Origin: Pilaira anomala
Taxonomy: Eukaryota; Mucoromycota; Mucoromycetes; Mucorales; Mucoraceae
Assembly (NCBI GenBank): GCA_025716855.1
Contig: JAIXMQ010000129.1
Span: 17,501 to 39,843, forward strand
Direction: 5' to 3'
DNA: 22,343 nucleotides
Part shown: in pieces, positions 18,208 through 22,343 of the stretch
Position numbering within the stretch: position 1 is the first letter of the stretch
Layout of the letters: the number at the start of each line of letters is the position of its first letter
Position numbers and translations under genes: made by a program
Notes under the pieces: model-generated
Database searches by the model: none
The model's input: only the letters and a program-made list of their open reading frames with translations
What the model was told of the DNA's origin: nothing

Positions 18208-18650
18208 TTATTTAGACTTCAATTTTTTAGTCCGGCCCGGCCCAGCTGTATCAAACTCCGGTTTACTATGTTTGCTACTTTGCTTGTTTCCTGGCCTGAC
18301 ATCATTTCCTCCCCATAAAGATGTACGTCTGTGGACATCATAAGAATCCCCATCATAAGTTTTAACTATTATATTTTCAGTATGAGTAACAGGCTTGGTA
18401 AAAATTTTAGCTTTGATATTTGCAGGTGGTAATAGTACAGGTTTCGGTTGTGGCGGGCGGAAAGTAAATTTGAAATGACTTCCTTTTGATGGTGTGTTAA
18501 TCGGTACGGCAGCAACTCGTCTTTTACCCTTTTTCTTTGTACTACTTGCTTCAACAATAGGATTACCAGTAGAAGGCTCAACCGAAACAGAATCGACAAC
18601 TACAATAGGTTCTACTACAACTGTATTGGATTCAACATTATCAGGCTCTA
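18208..18650 (-). pseudogene. Gypsy polyprotein, C-terminal end severed by a transposon
   Basis: The minus strand is open from the transposon edge to TAA at 18208-18210, about 147 codons without its own start. It reads EPDNVESNTVVVEP, ASSTKKKGKRRVAAVP, FKFTFRPPQPKPVLLPP, IIVKTYDGDSYDVHRR and ends GPGRTKKLKSK. Leaving out the inserted element and one TA copy puts this segment exactly in frame with the integrase tail at 20056 and up. It is therefore the true end of that protein. The composition changes from acidic to Lys/Pro-rich here, and no domain was recognised. Confidence 0.8.
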
Positions 18651-18652
18651 TA
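18651..18652. repeat. TA target duplication, left
   Basis: TA flanks the inverted-repeat element here and at 20054-20055, as in Tc1/mariner insertions. Confidence 0.75.
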
Positions 18653-18684
18653 CAGTGCAGCTATTTTTAAATCATATATTTTAA
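18653..18684 (+). repeat. Left terminal inverted repeat of Tc1/mariner-like element
   Basis: Pairs with 20022-20053 at 30 of 32 positions. The differences are at positions 8 and 12. Confidence 0.88.
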
Positions 18685-19183
18685 GCTCTAAGAATTTTTT
18701 TTAAAAAAATGGGAATTCACTACCAAAAAAATAAAATAAATCAACCGGAATAATCATACTTCAATTAAATAAAGCATTTAAAAGAGATCTATGAATAGGA
18801 AAGTTTATGTTTGCTAAAAAAAATTTCAGAATTTTCTCACGAAATATCAACTTAATAGCAGGGCAAGCCCCCCAATGTCCAGTCAATTTCGGATTACGAA
18901 ATCAAAATCGGAGCAACTCCAGCCAATAATATTGCAGAGTTACGTTACACCGGAGATTAAACCTTGAGCTGAGACTATCTTTATTAACATATCTAGACTA
19001 AACCCAATTCTCGGATCCCATACATGTAAAAAAAATAACCAACAAACTGGATTAAAAAACTAATAACTTTTACAGTAATTTTGAGTTCCATCATTGGTAA
19101 TAAACAATTTGCTTAGCGCGATCTGTAAATCATTTAGCTATTTGAGAAAAGTTCTACTTATAAGGTCAACTTAACCTATTTGT
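18685..19183. other. Internal non-coding part of the Tc1/mariner-like element
   Basis: About 500 bp of AT-rich DNA with no open frame of note and no recognised transposase motif. Confidence 0.5.
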
Positions 19184-19387
19184 ATACACAATAATTCAAC
19201 TCAACTAATTTTTATTATACACAATAATTCAACTCAACTAACTTGCCTTATACACAATAATTCAACTCAACTAACTTGCCTTATACACAATAATTCAACT
19301 CAACCAATTTGCATACAAAATAACTCAACTCAACCAATTTGCATATATAATAATTCAACTCAACCAATTGTCATACACAATAATTCC
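19184..19387 (+). repeat. Minisatellite, 30-33-bp unit ATACACAATAATTCAACTCAA
   Basis: Six to seven head-to-tail units start at each ATACACAATAATTC. The early ones are 33 bp (ending CTAACTTGCCTT), the later ones 30 bp (ending CCAATTTGC). One more isolated unit lies at 19489-19524. The two length classes suggest separate expansions. Confidence 0.9.
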
Positions 19388-19609
19388 GTATTGAAAAACT
19401 ATAATTTTAACAGCAATTCCCAGTTCTATAATCCTCCTTTAATTACTTGAAAATTTTTTTAACTAATACGATCAACTTAACCAATTTTATACACTATAAT
19501 TCAACTCAACCAATTTGCATACAAAAATATTTAAGTACGTATTTATAGTTAAGCAAGGCCATATCTTTGAGCTGTACCCCCGGTTTCACTGTGAGACTGA
19601 CCCGATTGA

Positions 19610-19870
19610 AAGATTCTGGGGGCGGCTAAGAAAGTGGCTCGACAAAACTGCAATTGCAGTTTTGTTTCTTTGGACAAAAACATAAATTCGTTCTTGGATA
19701 GTGCTTCCCCTCCTAGAGAACCACCTTTGCTGATAAGAAGATATTGGAATAAATTTTTTAGGTATATTGAAACCCACAGTCAGGGAAAAGATGAAAGACA
19801 GGCTTTAGAGGCGGTAAAGAAGTTTTCTAAAGATCAGAAATCACATCGAAAACTTCGCTTATATCAATAA
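19610..19870 (+). other. 86-codon open frame without ATG inside the Tc1/mariner-like element
   Basis: Open from a TGA at 19607 to TAA at 19868-19870; a GTG lies at 19634. It reads NCNCSFVSLDKNINSF, PPREPPLLIRRYWNKFFRY and ERQALEAVKKFSKDQKSHRK. The composition looks protein-like (charged helix at the end), but no family was recognised. It may be a captured host exon or a transposase remnant. The absence of ATG and of a DDE motif keeps confidence low. Confidence 0.25.
19642..19665. repeat. 24-bp perfect palindrome
   Basis: ACAAAACTGCAA followed directly by its reverse complement TTGCAGTTTTGT, with no spacer. Confidence 0.9.
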
Positions 19871-20021
19871 AAAAAAATATTTGTACACTATAATAGTCCC
19901 CATTAATATTTTAAAATATGTTTAATTCATGTTTGGCATCATGAGATGTAAGAACGTCCGCAATGAGCTTTTTTTTAAAAAAAAACGGAGTTTAAATCAA
20001 AAGCTGAAAATGTCCGTTTTT

Positions 20022-20053
20022 TTAAAATATATGATTTAAAACTAGATGCACTG
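20022..20053 (-). repeat. Right terminal inverted repeat of Tc1/mariner-like element
   Basis: Inverted copy of 18653-18684, followed by the TA duplication at 20054-20055. Confidence 0.88.
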
Positions 20054-20055
20054 TA

Positions 20056-22343
20056 TCACCTGGCTCAGTGCTTTTGTTGGCAAGTTCTGTCTCATCAGGA
20101 TATTCAATAACCGTATTCGATTCGATACCAGTAGATTCCTTGACAACCTGTTCTTCTGTTTCATTAGGTTCGACAACAACGGCGAGATTGGTATCCCCTT
20201 GATTCGTAGTTACCGGTTGAGTTACGATAAGCTCATTTACAATTAGTTGATTCATTATTACAGGTCCTGAAGATGGTTGGTTCTGAATAGGTGTGTGTTG
20301 CGAGGATTGAATATCTTGTGTATTTATTATATCACTATCTTGGATATCCATTTCTTTTTGTTCTACATCAACTTCTTTCTTATCTTCTTCACTCTGAACA
20401 CTCATGTTATCCTCTATCTCATCATCTTCAACTGGTGAATCCTTTTCTTTCATTATTGAATCAGCTACCTCTTCCCCAGATGATATACCATCGTATAATT
20501 CAATAACAGAAAGTACTGGCTGTTGCGTTTCAATTCCACCAGGCTGTTCGAATACTGACGATTGCATTTGCGTTGTTGTTGGTTTATCTGATACCATTTC
20601 ATTTATATTGTCATCATCATCTGAAGAAAAAACCGATTTTTTTTCTTCATTATTACTATTTCCACTTTTTACTTCTTCATTTTTATTCAAATTAAAAGAG
20701 CTATCTCCACTGAATCTATCTTCAGAACTTTCAATTGATTTCGATTCCATCTCATCATCTTCTATTCCATCATTACTGAGTCTTTCAACCTCATCTGTTA
20801 TTTCCATTTCACTTTCATTATTACTTTGTATAGGATCCTCATATATAGACGATTGCCTTGATGAATGTGGGCTCATAAGTGTATTATCATTATATCCTTG
20901 ATCAGATCCGTCAAATTCATTATGTTGAGCTTCATTTACTACACCAGAAGCATGATCCCCACCAGTATTACTTGTAAAGATAGTGGGTTGACTTCTTGTA
21001 GCTACAGAGGGAGCTGGGTCCTCTGAAAAATCATAATACTCCATCATATCATTTTCTTCTTCTTGAATAGGTAGTTCGGAACGAGAAATCACATGTATAC
21101 CATCTCCCCCACGACCACTACGTGTTGAAGTAACCGCTTTAACTTCTCTACGAGACACCGTAGGGCTATACCAAGACACCTCAGGCTTATCACCGTTTGC
21201 ATGTTTTAGGCGGTCTTTATGAATTAAAGAGTCTAATCTTCTACCCCCAATTGTTTCAAGTCTACATGTCCCAAACTCATCAAATACTTCTGTTACGATA
21301 AATGGCCCTTGAAATTTGGGTTCTAAAGCGAACTTTCCTTCGTGAGTAATCATAACCATGTCACCTACTTCATACGATACCGGCTTGATTAGGGCATCCC
21401 ATCTTTCTTTGTCTTTTTGACCCATTGCCTTCAACTTTGCTTCCGCAGCGGCACGATGTTGACCTAAATTCTGTAGCTCTCTAGCAGTAAGATCAGCAGC
21501 AGTACGAGGGTCCTGATAAGATTCTTTTGTAATAAACGGCAGAGATGCGTCGCCAGGGAGCTTTGGTTCACGACCATACACCAAAAAATATGGCGAATAA
21601 CCAGTAGTTGAGTTGACAGTAACACGTGTAGCCCATAAGGAAACGTCCACAAACTCATCCCAACGATGAATACCGCCTTGAACATACTTACGCAACATGT
21701 TCTTGATGGTACCGCTGTACCGCTCTACCTTTGAATTGCTACGGGGATGGAAAGCCGATGTAAGCTTGTGAGTTGAACCTATTCGTTTAACATACTCTTC
21801 AACAAGGCCACTACAAAAATTTGCACCACGATCCGTTACTATTTCAACAGGGCAACCAAACTTGACCATTATCTCTTCATAGATAAAGTTAGCTACAGCT
21901 TCCTTAGATGCAACAGGTAGAGCCTTGGCAATTGGCCAATTAGTAGCGTAATCAACAGCGGTGATTAACCATTTATTCCCGTTTACCGTCAAAGGAAGTT
22001 CAGCGATAAAATCAGTATGCCATCTTTCAAAAGCATGTGGTATTGACAAAGGATGCAGTTCATCTTGATGAGCTGTAGTTTTACGACTGTTCAATTGACA
22101 CCAGGGACAAGTCTTGATCCACGCTTCCACATCAGCACGCATTTTAGGCCACCAGTAACGATCACGGAAAAGAAGAAACAATTTCTTGATACCGGTATGG
22201 CCAAAACCTTCGTGATATTTAGATACAAGATCAGCACGATCTGATAAAGGCACGAATTTGACTTCCTTCTCCACTAACACCTTGTCTTGACCCATATACT
22301 TCACTTTTCTGAACACCATATTGTTACCCACAGTAAAAAATGT
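20056..22343 (-). CDS. Ty3/gypsy integrase region of pol, 5' partial, with long acidic tail
   Basis: The frame is open to the window edge (22343), so protease, RT and RNase H would lie beyond it. Numbering from the GTG at 22331: the zinc-binding HHCC is H40, H45, C75, C78 (YHEGFGH ... CPWC). The catalytic triad is D107 (WHTDF), D167 (VTDRG) and E203 (KVERY), an exact D,D(35)E. The GPF module is at 340-375 (KFQGPFIVTEVF, LIHKDRLK). It joins retrotransposon cDNA to host DNA. From about residue 400 a Glu/Asp/Ser-rich tail of about 360 residues follows with no recognised domain. The frame is cut by the TA-flanked element, and the true C-terminus is at 18208. The catalytic core looks intact. 'Tail is part of pol' rests on the unbroken frame; an intron is not excluded. 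Confidence 0.93.

Larger units (their letters stand above)
18653..20053. mobile_element. Tc1/mariner-like non-autonomous element inserted in the gypsy tail
   Basis: 1401 bp begins CAGTGCAGCTA and ends with its near-complement. The 32-bp terminal repeats (18653-18684 and 20022-20053) match at 30 positions, and TA lies on both sides. CAGTG termini at TA are typical of Tc1/mariner. No DDE/D transposase frame is present. The inside holds a 30-33-bp minisatellite, a 24-bp palindrome and one open frame (19610-19870). It splits the gypsy reading frame, and removing it restores the frame. The last 11 or so residues of the severed integrase frame (through ...NHIF) are read from the right terminal repeat. 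Confidence 0.85.

Noticed and set aside
18369..18599. 76-codon minus-strand frame starting MSILFRLSLLL
   Set aside because: It is the wrong frame of the same strand; the frame continuous with the gypsy tail (EPDNVESN...KKLKSK) is open through the whole segment and rejoins exactly.
20404..20901. 165-codon plus-strand Ser-rich frame
   Set aside because: It is the complement of the Glu/Asp/Ser-rich gypsy tail; the minus frame is continuous with a clear integrase.

Overview
The window looks like AT-rich, repeat-dense nuclear DNA of a Mucorales-like fungus (Mucoromycota). The evidence is the 5.8S/ITS style, a Ty3/gypsy integrase of the kind common in Mucorales, short GT-AG introns and heavy A/T runs. 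No complete housekeeping protein gene was found. Almost everything is ribosomal DNA or mobile DNA, and many of the elements are nested in one another.

Layout. (1) 1-4292: a DNA element bounded by about 35-bp inverted repeats. It carries two spliced minus-strand genes: a frame-consistent four-exon gene (2164-367) with a possible PD-(D/E)XK-type nuclease core, and a second, decayed multi-exon gene (4234-2427). Outside its right inverted repeat lies a 23-bp-period iteron array (4396-4541), which abuts a truncated 28S rRNA. (2) 4542-14385, minus strand: one rDNA unit (18S, ITS1, 5.8S, ITS2, 5' part of 28S). The 18S is cut into three pieces and carries mutations in universally conserved positions, so it is probably a dead copy. 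(3) 6651-13024: a nearly full-length non-LTR retrotransposon inserted in the 18S at the universal ATTAGATACC motif with a 16-bp target duplication. It has ORF1 (RRM-like region plus CCHC knuckle), ORF2 (APE endonuclease, reverse transcriptase, zf-RVT) and a 3'UTR with a tRNA T-arm-like hairpin. Its first about 90 nt fold on paper into an HDV-like self-cleaving ribozyme. (4) 10502-10845 and 13654-13987: two about 340-bp solo LTRs (TG...CA, 4-5-bp target duplications, TATA box) in opposite orientation, one inside ORF2 and one inside the 18S. (5) 14386-18207: presumed external spacer, then homopolymer, microsatellite and repeat-rich DNA with no recognisable gene. (6) 18208-22343, minus strand: the 3' end of a Ty3/gypsy retrotransposon (integrase with HHCC, D-D35-E and GPF, plus a very long acidic tail). 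It is interrupted at a TA by a 1401-bp inverted-repeat element (18653-20053) resembling a non-autonomous Tc1/mariner transposon.

How it fits together. The region reads as a stack of insertions. The LINE entered the 18S, probably by target-primed reverse transcription. Solo LTRs then landed in the LINE and in another part of the 18S. A DNA transposon appears to have removed the rest of the 28S. Separately, a TA-targeting element split the gypsy tail. The most interesting items are the HDV-like ribozyme at the LINE 5' end and the unfamiliar two-gene inverted-repeat element at the left.
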